The notes below the pieces were generated by a model. It was given only the letters and a program-made list of their open reading frames with translations. It did no database searches and was not told the origin of the DNA. Of a stretch of DNA of 54,647 bases, positions 33,909 through 43,514 are shown in pieces. How positions within the stretch are numbered: the first letter of the stretch is position 1; every line of letters starts with the position of its first letter. A program made the translations under genes and the position numbers. Source of the stretch: Bacteroidia bacterium (lineage in GTDB: Bacteria > Bacteroidota > Bacteroidia > B-17B0 > Aurantibacillaceae); contig JAOAIP010000026.1 in assembly GCA_026414605.1 (NCBI GenBank), forward strand, positions 1-54,647, written 5' to 3'.

Positions 33909-34877
33909 ATGAAAACAAATATTCTCATTACTGGTGGAGCAGGAAATATAGGCAGTTCATTAGCACAAAAACTTTCAGAAAATCCAAATTATCAAATTAT
34001 AATTGTAGATAATTTAAGCACGGGAAGTAAGGAGAAAATTCCAATATCACCACATAATAATGTCCATTTTATAGAAGCAGATTGCAATCAATACCAAGAA
34101 ATGGCAAAAGTATTTAATCAATTTCCAATACATTATGTATTTCATTTTGCTGCAGTGGTGGGCGTCAAAAGAACACAAGAAAATCCATTAAAAGTACTTC
34201 AAGATATTAAAGGCATTGAATATATGCTGCAATTATCCAAAACTGCAGGTGTCAAAAAGTTCTTTTTTTCATCCTCATCAGAAGTATATGGTGAACCCAT
34301 TGAAATTCCACAAAAAGAACATAGTACACCTCTTAATTCTCGTGTTCCTTATGCTGTTGTAAAAAATGTTGGTGAATGTTATTGCAGAAGTTATTATCAA
34401 GAGTATGAGTTACCTTACACCATATTTCGTTTCTTCAATACTTATGGACCGTATCAAACCACTGACTTTGTAATCCCAAAATTTTTAGTGGCGGCATTAA
34501 AAAATGAACCAATCACCATTTATGGCGATGGATCTCAATCTCGCACTTTCACTTATATAGACGACAATGTAGATACTATGATCAAAATTTTTGAAAATAA
34601 TTTACTCACCAATGATATTATTAATATCGGAAATGATGAAATGATTAGTGTACTTGAATTGGCTAATAGAATCAAGAATATTACAAAGTCAAAATCTGAA
34701 ATTGTATTCTTGCCACCACTCAAAGAAGGCGATATGACCCGTCGTATGCCCGACAATACTAAAATGCGTCAAATACTTAATCGCCCACTCATCTCATTAG
34801 AAGAAGGTATCAAGAGATTATTAAACAACAAAAAATTTTTAGAACTTAACTCTATTACAAAAATATGTGCGGAATAG
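33909..34877 (+). CDS. NAD-dependent nucleotide-sugar epimerase/dehydratase (extended SDR)
   Basis: The 322-aa sugar-nucleotide-modifying enzyme has the Rossmann motif TGGAGNIGSSLA near the N terminus, VDNLSTGSKEK, FHFAAVVGVKRTQENP, the catalytic SSSEVYGEP serine, and YAVVK (Tyr-x-x-x-Lys). It resembles UDP-glucuronate decarboxylase / UDP-glucose 4-epimerase-type SDRs; which reaction is catalysed cannot be decided from motifs. It overlaps the next gene by 13 bp. Confidence 0.9.
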   Translation: MKTNILITGGAGNIGSSLAQKLSENPNYQIIIVDNLSTGSKEKIPISPHNNVHFIEADCNQYQEMAKVFNQFPIHYVFHFAAVVGVKRTQENPLKVLQDIKGIEYMLQLSKTAGVKKFFFSSSSEVYGEPIEIPQKEHSTPLNSRVPYAVVKNVGECYCRSYYQEYELPYTIFRFFNTYGPYQTTDFVIPKFLVAALKNEPITIYGDGSQSRTFTYIDDNVDTMIKIFENNLLTNDIINIGNDEMISVLELANRIKNITKSKSEIVFLPPLKEGDMTRRMPDNTKMRQILNRPLISLEEGIKRLLNNKKFLELNSITKICAE

Positions 34878-36757
34878 CGGGCATCTTTACCACTCAATCA
34901 GCATTCGATCTTCACAATTTATGCAATACAATGACCTCTGCATTAACGCATAGAGGTCCCGATTTTCAAGCCGTTCATAAATTAGACGATCAATGTGTTT
35001 TTGGACATTCACGCTTAAAAATTATTGACCTAAATGATGCCGCTAATCAACCAATGTATTGTTATCAAAAACGTTTTGTCATTGTATTCAATGGTGAAAT
35101 TTACAATTACCAAACCCTACGATTAGAATTACAAAGAGTTGAATACAAGTCATCCAACAAGCCCTATCCTTTTCAAACCAAATCAGATACAGAAGTTATT
35201 TTAGCCGCTTATCATCGTTGGGGCAAAGAGTGTGTTAAATATCTGGATGGAATGTTTGCTTTTGCCATCTATGATATTTTGAAAAAGGAACTCTTTATTG
35301 CTCGTGATAGACAAGGTAAAAAACCCATCTATTACATTTACAAAGACAATACTTTTGCATTTACATCCGAAATAAGACCACTTATAAATTTACCATTTTG
35401 TAATAAAACACTAAATACTCAACAACTCTTTGATTATTTTCAATATCAAACTTCTTTTTCTCCTTTCACACTCATCAAAGATATACAATTATTAGAAGCC
35501 GCACATACTTTGACCATATCTTTATCTTCTACCAATACTTTAGCATTTGAGAAAAAAAGATATTGGAATTATATAGATCATCTACTGAATGAAGACGATA
35601 TTAGTTATGAAGATGCAAAAAAAAAAGTGAGAGAATTGCTTTTTGCGGCAGTAGAAAAACGTCTGATAAGTGATGTTCCTTTAGGGGCTTTTTTATCAGG
35701 AGGTATTGATTCTTCTGCCATAGTTGGAATAATGAAAAGATATTTATCAACCAATGTCAATACTTTTCACATTACAACCGATGTTCAAGAATTATCCGAA
35801 AAAGAATATGCGTCTTCTCTTTCTTCCATTTATCAAACCAATCATCACACCATATTATTAAAGGAAAATGAAGTTCTGCAACTTGTTCCCGAAGCATTAG
35901 AAAAAATGGACTATCCCTCTGGCGACGGAATTAATACATATATTGTATCAAAAGCAACCAAGCAACAAGGCATTACAGTGGCATTATCTGGAATTGGTGG
36001 AGATGAATTATTTGCGGGCTATCCTCAATTTAAAGTGATAAATAAACTACATCATTTACATCTTGTTGACTTTCCTTACATTCGTCAATTGCTTGCATCT
36101 TTTATCCCACCAAGTTTTTCAAGAACTTCTTATCGGTTAAAAATTTTACTTCAATCAAAATCATTAAAAGCCCCACAATTATTTCCATTGTATCGTCAAA
36201 TTTTCTCCCAATCTAATTTGCCACTTGTCAATACAAATGCTTCTTCTTTCTTTCATTACAATACAAACTATCAATCGCTTATTCAACAAAAGCATTTAAT
36301 CTCTTTTGTTTCCATATTGGAAATGGATAACTATATGCAACACGTATTATTGCGAGATGCTGATCAAATGTCAATGGCTAATGCCCTTGAAGTCAGATCG
36401 CCCTTTTTAGATACGGCATTGGTGTCTTTTGTATTATCCTTGCCTGATAACTACAAATATCCACATACACCTAAAAGATTACTCACAGAAGCACTCAAAG
36501 ATATTTTACCCAATGATATTATTCACCGAAAAAAAATGGGCTTTGTCTTACCTTTCAAAAACTGGATGCGAAAAGAATTAAATTCATTTTGTAATCAAAA
36601 AATCAAAGATTTAAGTAAATATCCATTTATCAATCCTAAAATATTAAATGCTGAATGGAATCATTTTCAATCTCAAAAACACGATAGATGGTGGGAATTT
36701 TGGCATCTCATTGTATTACAACATTGGATTGAAAAAGAAAACATAAAAGTTGAATAA
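34865..36757 (+). CDS. Asparagine synthetase (glutamine-hydrolysing), AsnB/WbpS-like
   Basis: The 630-aa class-II amidotransferase begins MCGIAG, so Cys2 becomes the glutaminase nucleophile; HRGPDFQ, HSRLKIIDL and FNGEIYNYQ complete the N-terminal glutaminase domain. The synthetase domain has the PP-loop FLSGGIDSSAIVG at about 281 and SGIGGDELFAGYPQF. In a glycan cluster such proteins (for example WbpS-like) often amidate uronic-acid sugars or make amidated sugar residues instead of free Asn; here this role is inferred only from position. It lies between the SDR epimerase and a glycosyltransferase with short gaps or overlaps. Confidence 0.9.
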   Translation: MCGIAGIFTTQSAFDLHNLCNTMTSALTHRGPDFQAVHKLDDQCVFGHSRLKIIDLNDAANQPMYCYQKRFVIVFNGEIYNYQTLRLELQRVEYKSSNKPYPFQTKSDTEVILAAYHRWGKECVKYLDGMFAFAIYDILKKELFIARDRQGKKPIYYIYKDNTFAFTSEIRPLINLPFCNKTLNTQQLFDYFQYQTSFSPFTLIKDIQLLEAAHTLTISLSSTNTLAFEKKRYWNYIDHLLNEDDISYEDAKKKVRELLFAAVEKRLISDVPLGAFLSGGIDSSAIVGIMKRYLSTNVNTFHITTDVQELSEKEYASSLSSIYQTNHHTILLKENEVLQLVPEALEKMDYPSGDGINTYIVSKATKQQGITVALSGIGGDELFAGYPQFKVINKLHHLHLVDFPYIRQLLASFIPPSFSRTSYRLKILLQSKSLKAPQLFPLYRQIFSQSNLPLVNTNASSFFHYNTNYQSLIQQKHLISFVSILEMDNYMQHVLLRDADQMSMANALEVRSPFLDTALVSFVLSLPDNYKYPHTPKRLLTEALKDILPNDIIHRKKMGFVLPFKNWMRKELNSFCNQKIKDLSKYPFINPKILNAEWNHFQSQKHDRWWEFWHLIVLQHWIEKENIKVE

Positions 36758-36772
36758 TCTTCAAAATTTCTA

Positions 36773-37924
36773 ATGAAACTTAAAGTAGCCATACTTATAG
36801 ATTGGTTCTTGCCAGGTAATAAAGCAGGCGGACCTGTAAAATCTATTTATTCTTTAATTCAATCTCTTCAAGATAAAATTGACTTTTATGTAATTACAAT
36901 GAATACAGATATTGCTTCTGATAAGGTTTATAATATCCCCGCCAATCAATGGACAAAATATGAAAATATAAATGTCTTTTATTTTTCAAAAGATTATTTC
37001 TCTACAAAAACACTTTTAGGATGTTTAAATACTATTTCACCAAATGTTTTATACATCAATAGTTTTTGGTCATTTCGTTTTTCAATTTTGCCGCTTGTAT
37101 TAAAAAAGATAAATAAGTTAAACATACCCGTTGTGCTTGCCCCCCGCGGTATGCTGGAAGCAGGATCATTAAACATTAAGTCATTTAAGAAAAAAATTTA
37201 CTTGTGGTTGTCCCGATTATTAAATTTGTATAATAATATCATCTTTCACGCTACAAGTGATGCAGAAAAAAAAGCCATTGAAAATTTTTTCTCAACTCAA
37301 CAAATTTTTTTAATTCCAAACTTCTCCGTTGTTGAAAATATCAATGTAAAAATTGAAAAGAAAAAAAATGAACTCAAATTATTTTTTCTATCTCGCATTA
37401 GTCCTATTAAAAACCTTGATTTTGCATTAAGCGTACTTCATCAACTCCAAATACCCAAAGATGCTTACATAGAATACAATCTGTATGGTAACAACGAAGA
37501 TAAAATATATTTCAAACAATGTAAAGAACGCATTCAAACATTACCCCCTAATATCAAAGTTACATACAAAGGCATTCTTGATTTTCATCAAATACCACAA
37601 ATGATCGCACAACATCATTTTTTATTTTTACCTACAAAAAATGAAAATTTTGGACACGCTATTGTTGAAACATTAAGTTGTGGAAGACCTGTATTGATAA
37701 GCAATTGCACGCCTTGGAACGATGTCAATACCAATGGTTGCGGATTTGCTTTGCCACTAAATGAAAAACTTTTTATTCAAAAACTTCAAGAATTAGTAGA
37801 TTTAAATAACGAGACCTTCCAAACAATGTGTAACAATGCAAAACAATTTATTCAATCACAATTAAATCTCTCTACACTATCTCAAGAATACATTAAAATG
37901 TTTGAGTATGCAAGCAAAAACTGA
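36773..37924 (+). CDS. Family 4 glycosyltransferase
   Basis: The 383-aa GT-B retaining transferase starts MKLKVAILIDWFLPGNKAGGPVKSIYSL, a common opening in exopolysaccharide GT4 enzymes. The nucleotide site is indicated by LFFLSRISPIKNLDFALSVL and the late motif FGHAIVETLSCGRPVLIS. It overlaps the acetyltransferase gene that follows by 17 bp. Sugar specificity unknown. Confidence 0.9.
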   Translation: MKLKVAILIDWFLPGNKAGGPVKSIYSLIQSLQDKIDFYVITMNTDIASDKVYNIPANQWTKYENINVFYFSKDYFSTKTLLGCLNTISPNVLYINSFWSFRFSILPLVLKKINKLNIPVVLAPRGMLEAGSLNIKSFKKKIYLWLSRLLNLYNNIIFHATSDAEKKAIENFFSTQQIFLIPNFSVVENINVKIEKKKNELKLFFLSRISPIKNLDFALSVLHQLQIPKDAYIEYNLYGNNEDKIYFKQCKERIQTLPPNIKVTYKGILDFHQIPQMIAQHHFLFLPTKNENFGHAIVETLSCGRPVLISNCTPWNDVNTNGCGFALPLNEKLFIQKLQELVDLNNETFQTMCNNAKQFIQSQLNLSTLSQEYIKMFEYASKN

Positions 37925-38462
37925 TTTATCAAAGTATTCCAATAAAGAATACAATCCTGGCAATATCTTTGCAAGAATACTTTGGTATATAATTGGCGAA
38001 TGCCTTGTCAATTCAATGATTCCAGGAAGTTTTTGGAGAGTGCTATTATTACGAATGTTTGGATCAAAAATTGGGAAAGGCGTAGTCATCAAACCCTACG
38101 TAAAAATAAAATACCCTTGGAAATTAGAAATTGGCGATTATACTTGGATTGGAGAACACGTATGGATAGATAACTTGGGAAAAGTCAAAATTGGAAATAA
38201 TGCCTGTATATCACAAGGATCAATGCTTTTGTGTGGAAATCATAATTACAAAAAAGTAACCTTTGATTTAATTGTTCGTGGAATAGTCATTGAAGATGGG
38301 GCATGGATAGGGGCTAAATGCGTAGTGTGTCCTGGTGTAGTAGTAAAATCACATTCTGTCATTACAGTAGGAAGTATTGTCATTCAGAGCACAGAACCTT
38401 ATACTATTTATCAAGGGAATCCTGCAATTAAATTAAGAGAAAGAGTAATAGAAAATAATTGA
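37908..38462 (+). CDS. WcaF-type left-handed beta-helix acetyltransferase
   Basis: The 184-aa product belongs to the hexapeptide-repeat acyltransferases that O-acetylate sugar intermediates, as WcaF does for colanic acid. I start it at the ATG at 37908; the TTG at 37902 is also possible. After the N-terminal RILWYIIGECLVNSMIPGSFWR come hexapeptide-type repeats (IGKGVVIKPYVKI, IGDYTWIGEHVWID, IGNNACISQGSMLLCGNHNY), then the catalytic-region IEDGAWIGAKCVVCPGVVV and the terminal YQGNPAIKLRER. It is the last gene of the polysaccharide cluster; a second acylation module lies upstream at 24-28 kb. Confidence 0.93.
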   Translation: MQAKTDLSKYSNKEYNPGNIFARILWYIIGECLVNSMIPGSFWRVLLLRMFGSKIGKGVVIKPYVKIKYPWKLEIGDYTWIGEHVWIDNLGKVKIGNNACISQGSMLLCGNHNYKKVTFDLIVRGIVIEDGAWIGAKCVVCPGVVVKSHSVITVGSIVIQSTEPYTIYQGNPAIKLRERVIENN

Positions 38463-38529
38463 TTTTTTACATAAAAACGATCTGAACAAATTTTCTCAAT
38501 AACATTTATTTCCTTACCTTGCAGCCGCT

Positions 38530-39507
38530 TTGAAAGACATAGTTTCCCATATTCGTCAGCCCGTTGAAAAACATTTACTGCAATTTGAACAAAAGTTTGA
38601 ACAAGCAGTATACAGTGATGTTTATTTGCTCAATAAAATCACCAAGTATGTCATTAAACGTAAAGGCAAACAACTTCGACCACTATTAGTATTTTTATCT
38701 ACCAAAATGTGGGGAGATATTAACGATCAAACACATACGGCTGCTTCTCTCATTGAATTATTACATACCGCTACATTGCTTCACGATGATGTTGTAGATA
38801 ATAGTAATGAACGTCGTGGTTTTTTTAGTGTTTATGCCCTTTGGAAAAGCAAAGCCACCGTTTTAGTTGGAGATTTTTTACTTGCCAAAGGATTGCTGTT
38901 ATCTGTTCAAAATAAATCCTATCAACTTTTAGAAATTGTATCAGATGCTGTAAGAGAAATGAGTGAAGGAGAATTATTACAATTAGATAAGTCAAGAAAA
39001 TTAGACATCACTGAAAAAGTTTATTACGAAATAATTTCCAAAAAAACAGCATCTTTAATAGCGGCTTGTTGTGCCTCCGGTTGTGCTTCTACTGTGAGTG
39101 ATGAAAAGATCATTCAAGAAATGAAAAAATTGGGCTACTTAATTGGTATTGCATTTCAAATCAAAGATGATTTATTAGATTATACGCCTTCTGAAATTAC
39201 AGGTAAACCTACAGGGATTGACATTCAAGAACAAAAAATGACTTTACCTGTTATTTATAGTTTACAAAAAGCATCTGCAAACGATAGAAAAAAAATGATT
39301 GGGATATTTAAAAATTATAATGAAGATGCAGATAAAATCAAATGGATGATAGATAAAGTCATAGAACTTGGCGGTATAGAATATGCTCAACAAAAAATGA
39401 AAGAATACCACAATGCTGCAATAGAATTGATCAATACATTTCCTGATAGTGATGCAAAAGAAAGTATGAAATTATTAATTCGCTATACTATTGAAAGAAA
39501 CAAATAA
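38530..39507 (+). CDS. Polyprenyl diphosphate synthase (IspB-like)
   Basis: This trans-prenyltransferase extends farnesyl/geranylgeranyl diphosphate to the long chain used for menaquinone. Its 325 aa start at TTG (38530), just after a TACCTTG-type -7 element. Both Asp-rich motifs are present: LLHDDVVDNSNERRG (Asp86, Asp87, Asp90) and IAFQIKDDLLDY (Asp213, Asp214, Asp217). KGKQLRPLLV and GKPTGIDIQEQKMTLPVIY complete the substrate site. Chain length cannot be inferred with certainty. It overlaps the DUF3109 gene by one base. Confidence 0.94.
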   Translation: MKDIVSHIRQPVEKHLLQFEQKFEQAVYSDVYLLNKITKYVIKRKGKQLRPLLVFLSTKMWGDINDQTHTAASLIELLHTATLLHDDVVDNSNERRGFFSVYALWKSKATVLVGDFLLAKGLLLSVQNKSYQLLEIVSDAVREMSEGELLQLDKSRKLDITEKVYYEIISKKTASLIAACCASGCASTVSDEKIIQEMKKLGYLIGIAFQIKDDLLDYTPSEITGKPTGIDIQEQKMTLPVIYSLQKASANDRKKMIGIFKNYNEDADKIKWMIDKVIELGGIEYAQQKMKEYHNAAIELINTFPDSDAKESMKLLIRYTIERNK

Positions 39508-40079
39508 TGATTTTAATTGATAACATATTTGTAGAAGAAAGTATTCTTACAACCTCATTTTCTTGTTGTTTATCAAAATGCTTTGGGGCTTGTTGTATTG
39601 AAGGAGAAAGCGGAGCACCATTAGCCGATGAAGAATTAGAGTTACTTGAAAAAATTTATCCAAAAGTAAAATCTTATTTGCCTGCTAATAATCAAAAAGT
39701 TTTAAGTGAGAAAGGGCTTTATGTAAAAGACAGTGATGGAGATTGGACAACACCATTATTAGAAGAACAAGGACCTTGTGCTTATGTGATATTCAAAAAC
39801 AATATCGCCTATTGTGGCATTGAAAAAGCATTTAACGACAAAAAAATAAATTGGCAAAAACCAATATCTTGTCATTTATATCCAATTCGTGTGGAATACA
39901 AAAAAGGATTTGTGTATTTACGTTATCATCAATGGGAAATATGCGAACCTGCTTTGAACGCCAATGCTATTCCTCTTTTTCAATTCTTGAAAACACCACT
40001 TATTCGTAGTTTTGGAGAAAACTTTTACAATCAATTAGAAGAGATTTACAAAGAAAAATTTTTGGTTAAAAAGAAATAA
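39507..40079 (+). CDS. DUF3109 family protein, Cys-rich
   Basis: The 190-aa cytosolic protein belongs to a family of unknown function. Cys residues occur in FSCCLSKCFGACCIEGE (about 19-34), PCAYVIF, AYCGIEKAF, ISCHLYPI and EICEPA. They are spaced as in YkgJ-like zinc/iron-cluster proteins. Its TAATG overlap with the polyprenyl synthase gene suggests co-expression and possibly a role around isoprenoid or quinone metabolism, though this is not established. A bidirectional terminator follows. Confidence 0.9.
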   Translation: MILIDNIFVEESILTTSFSCCLSKCFGACCIEGESGAPLADEELELLEKIYPKVKSYLPANNQKVLSEKGLYVKDSDGDWTTPLLEEQGPCAYVIFKNNIAYCGIEKAFNDKKINWQKPISCHLYPIRVEYKKGFVYLRYHQWEICEPALNANAIPLFQFLKTPLIRSFGENFYNQLEEIYKEKFLVKKK

Positions 40080-40111
40080 AAAAATTTTTAAACTAGCATG
40101 ATTATATAAAT

Positions 40112-40141
40112 AAAAAAAGCAGGAAATTTCCTGCTTTTTTC
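40112..40141. terminator. Bidirectional rho-independent terminator
   Basis: A palindrome AGCAGGAAATTTCCTGCT (40118-40135) is flanked by A7 on the left and T6 on the right, so it can end transcription from both sides. It separates the convergent DUF3109 gene and large adhesin gene. Confidence 0.93.
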
Positions 40142-40168
40142 ATAATTAAAAATTCATTTTACCACTCT

Positions 40169-43100
40169 TTATCTTATCAATGAGATAAATCCTTTATTTT
40201 CATATTCTTTACCATCCAGTCCTTTGGCTTTAATAATATAAAAATAAGTACCTGTAGGAGCATCTTTTCCTCCCATTGTTTTTCCATCCCATTGAATATT
40301 TCCTTTATCTGTTGTTACTTCATACATTTTGACTCCCCATCTATCCATAATAGTACAATTAATTTCTGTAAGATTAGTGGTATGTAAAATAAAATAATCA
40401 TTCACCCCATCTCCATTAGGAGTAAATACATTTGGCACTTCTATGTCAGAAGGATTTTCAACACGAACAATTGCTGTATGGGTACTAACACAGGTTCCTT
40501 TTTGTGCAATAAGTGTAACTGTATAAATACCAGCGGAACCATAGGTTGTACTTCCATTAGGAGCAGGTGTTGTAAGAGTATTGGTAAATGTTTGGGTTAT
40601 ACCATTTCCATATATCCAAATTGCTGATGTACCAATATCAGAAGTATTATTAAAAGTTACTGATAGAGGAGCAAATCCATAATCAGGTTGAGGATTAAAT
40701 GAAGCATTTATTGTACCATTAACGACTACTACCGAATTTGTTGAAAAACATCCAGTAGTTGTATTGGTAATAGTTACATAATAGGTGCCGGGCATATTTA
40801 CATTAGTAGAATATCCTGTTAGGGTAGATAATGTTGCATCTTTTGGACCACTCCATAGATAAGTTATGTTCGTACTTGGTGTTGTTCCTGCCTCAATAGT
40901 TGTAGTAGAATAACCACATACTATAGTTGAAGGGGGAACCGATGTAATAGGTGGAGGAGTAGTATTACTTCCTACCAAAACAGTAGTACAAGTTTGACAT
41001 CCATTAGATGTTCTCGTTGTGCATAGAGTATATGTTCCAGAACTATAAAATGTGATTGGATTATTGATATTATTAGTAAATGTTGGTGGGGGTGTCGTCC
41101 ATGTAAAAGTTAGAGGTTCAGAAACTGGATTGGGTGTGAACTGTAAAGTAGTTTGTAAATCCTTACAAGTAAGAGTTGTAGGAGTCGCTTTTGCTGTTAA
41201 ACTTAATGGTTGCTTATCCTGATATAATGTTACAGGTATTTTTCTTTTACACCCATTATTGGGATCAGTGATTTCTAATGTATATGTTCCTATTGTCGTC
41301 TGACTAATATTTGTTGTACTATTGATAGACAATGTCTGATCGGGTACAGTTCCAGGTGTATACCAAATAAAAGTGGCACCATTTACTGGAGAAGTTCCTG
41401 TTATAATAGCGGTAGGATATTTACAACTTAGTGTATTTGTAGGGATATTTAAGGTATACCCTCCAGTTGGCTTAATTGTATCAATGCCCACTGTTATAGT
41501 TTGCGAAATTGTACATCCACCTGGAGCAGGATCATACACTACACAAACATAATTACCAGGTGTATTTGTTGTAAATGTATTTGAGGTACTTAATGTAGAA
41601 CTACCACTTGCATTTGTCCAATAAGGAATAGGAACTCCTCCACCAGACGCTTGTGTCGCATTAACCACTAAAGTAACTGTATTAGGAGAACATTTGATAT
41701 TGTAATTATTATTTGTTGCTGTTACAGTCATTGTCGGAGCATTTGTTGACTGAGTAACAGCCACTGTAAATGTATTATAACACCCATTAGCGATATTCGT
41801 AGCAACAAAAGTATATGTACCTGCTACTCCTGGTGTTAATAAATTACCATTTACGGGAGAACCTCCTGGCTGCAACCACTGATATGTAATATTTGTTGTA
41901 GGTGTTGAACTTCCTGTAAATGTACCTGCACTTCCAGTACAAGGTATATTTAAACTATTAGGAGAAACAGTTACAGAAGGTATGGTAGTATAAATTCCAA
42001 CTGCAAAAGTATTCGTAGCAATACATCCGGTTGATGGATCCATGCCAAACACAGTATAAGTGCCTGGTGTTGAAACAGTAAGAGGATTTGAAGTGGATGT
42101 TCCGGAACTAATACTTGTAAAAGTATAATTCATTGAAGATATATTTGTATTTGTATTGACGGCAGTAGCAGAAATGGTGGGTTGAGTACAAGTAAGAGTG
42201 TCATCTGTTAAACTAATTGAAAAGGATGGGACATTTGGTGAAGAAATGGTAAATACATGTACCGCACTGCAATTACTAGCATCCGAAATAATACAAGTGT
42301 AAGTTCCCGGACTTAATCCTGTTGCAACAGAACCCGAACCACCGGAAGGTATCCACGAATAAGTTATTGGTGCAGTTCCCCCCACAACATTTGCGGTAGC
42401 ACTTCCCGAAGATAAAGTTCCAGAAGCACAAGAGGCATTCGTTGTAACAACATTTGTTGTCATACTATTAAATGCTGTAATTGTAACAGGTGAAGATACC
42501 GTGATATTTAGTCCGTCACAACGAGTATAAGTAGTAACAGCCGTATAAGTAGTCGTAGAAGAAGGACAAACCACCACTGAATTTCCAGTAGCAAATAGCC
42601 CCGAAGCATCATACCATTGTATAGGACCATAAATAGACGGACCTGCTGGAACAAATCTCCACGCTTCATTACTTGCTGTCCATGGTCCTGTATTTCTCCC
42701 AGGTGGAGTATATCCAACTGTACCAGCAGCATTTTGAATACCTATTAAAGCATTTCCACTATTCCATGAACTACAAGTTGGCTTATTTTGAACATATACT
42801 TCAATAACATTTGTCGTTTCATATAAAACTATTTGAAAAGAACTCTTTAAACTATTACAACTAAAATGACATACATTATTAAAATTTACTACTAACATTC
42901 TACACGGTGCGGTTCCAATAAGTGTATAAGTCACGGATCCACATACAGAAGGATCTATATCATGATACACTCCAAAAATAGCATTAGTAATCAATGCAGC
43001 ACTGGGGCATGAAGCCGAAAAAGGCCAAGGACAATACCCCCCCGGAGAATAACCACCACCAGAAGAGGATGTATTAAATGTAATAACACCATTTGAACCA

Positions 43101-43435
43101 ATTAAACATTGTGTATAAGAACTACCAAAAAAACAAAAAGGAAATGGTAAATTAATGATAGGGCTCCAAACATCATCCGTTCCAACAGACACTCCAATTC
43201 CACTTCCTGATATAGGATATGGTGGAGCAAATGGAATAGATGCTACACTGTAAGTTGTTGTTTGTCCAATATTAAATGCTGATGCCGTTAAAGTTACACA
43301 AGGAGAGGAACCGCAACCTACAGAAGGAGAACTTGCAGAAGCAGTGATGTTAGGGCAACCGGGTTGAGCATAGAGTGTAGATACCAAAACTACAACCCCA
43401 CAAGTAAAATTAAGTATACTTCTTTTTGCTTTCAT
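40169..43435 (-). CDS. Large T9SS type B surface protein with Ig/PKD-like repeats
   Basis: The 1088-aa secreted protein starts with a signal peptide (MKAKRSILNFTCGVVVLVSTLYAQ). A beta-rich N-terminal domain contains DIDPSVCGSVTYTLIGTAPCRMLVVNF, typical of Bacteroidota gliding-associated proteins. Tandem Ig-like/SprB-type repeats with FTCIISDASNC, TYTVFGMDPSTGC and YTFVATNIANGC follow to about residue 930, then a PKD domain (ASFNPQPDYGFAPLSVTF). The C-terminal gliding-motility-associated domain (VPNVFTPNGDGVNDYF ... DRWGVKMYE) is the type B sorting signal. It probably works as a cell-surface adhesin; no ligand is predictable. -7 box at 43476-43483. Confidence 0.92.
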   Translation of the reverse strand: MKAKRSILNFTCGVVVLVSTLYAQPGCPNITASASSPSVGCGSSPCVTLTASAFNIGQTTTYSVASIPFAPPYPISGSGIGVSVGTDDVWSPIINLPFPFCFFGSSYTQCLIGSNGVITFNTSSSGGGYSPGGYCPWPFSASCPSAALITNAIFGVYHDIDPSVCGSVTYTLIGTAPCRMLVVNFNNVCHFSCNSLKSSFQIVLYETTNVIEVYVQNKPTCSSWNSGNALIGIQNAAGTVGYTPPGRNTGPWTASNEAWRFVPAGPSIYGPIQWYDASGLFATGNSVVVCPSSTTTYTAVTTYTRCDGLNITVSSPVTITAFNSMTTNVVTTNASCASGTLSSGSATANVVGGTAPITYSWIPSGGSGSVATGLSPGTYTCIISDASNCSAVHVFTISSPNVPSFSISLTDDTLTCTQPTISATAVNTNTNISSMNYTFTSISSGTSTSNPLTVSTPGTYTVFGMDPSTGCIATNTFAVGIYTTIPSVTVSPNSLNIPCTGSAGTFTGSSTPTTNITYQWLQPGGSPVNGNLLTPGVAGTYTFVATNIANGCYNTFTVAVTQSTNAPTMTVTATNNNYNIKCSPNTVTLVVNATQASGGGVPIPYWTNASGSSTLSTSNTFTTNTPGNYVCVVYDPAPGGCTISQTITVGIDTIKPTGGYTLNIPTNTLSCKYPTAIITGTSPVNGATFIWYTPGTVPDQTLSINSTTNISQTTIGTYTLEITDPNNGCKRKIPVTLYQDKQPLSLTAKATPTTLTCKDLQTTLQFTPNPVSEPLTFTWTTPPPTFTNNINNPITFYSSGTYTLCTTRTSNGCQTCTTVLVGSNTTPPPITSVPPSTIVCGYSTTTIEAGTTPSTNITYLWSGPKDATLSTLTGYSTNVNMPGTYYVTITNTTTGCFSTNSVVVVNGTINASFNPQPDYGFAPLSVTFNNTSDIGTSAIWIYGNGITQTFTNTLTTPAPNGSTTYGSAGIYTVTLIAQKGTCVSTHTAIVRVENPSDIEVPNVFTPNGDGVNDYFILHTTNLTEINCTIMDRWGVKMYEVTTDKGNIQWDGKTMGGKDAPTGTYFYIIKAKGLDGKEYENKGFISLIR

Positions 43436-43475
43436 AAAAAAGGTGTTTTAAATTATTCAATAAATTTTGAAGGCA

Positions 43476-43483
43476 CAAATATA
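43476..43483 (-). promoter_or_regulatory. -7 box of the 1088-aa adhesin gene
   Basis: Reads TATATTTG on the minus strand, about 40 bp upstream of the ATG. Confidence 0.55.
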
Positions 43484-43514
43484 ATGCTATTTTTTGTTAA
43501 ATTAAAACTTCACG

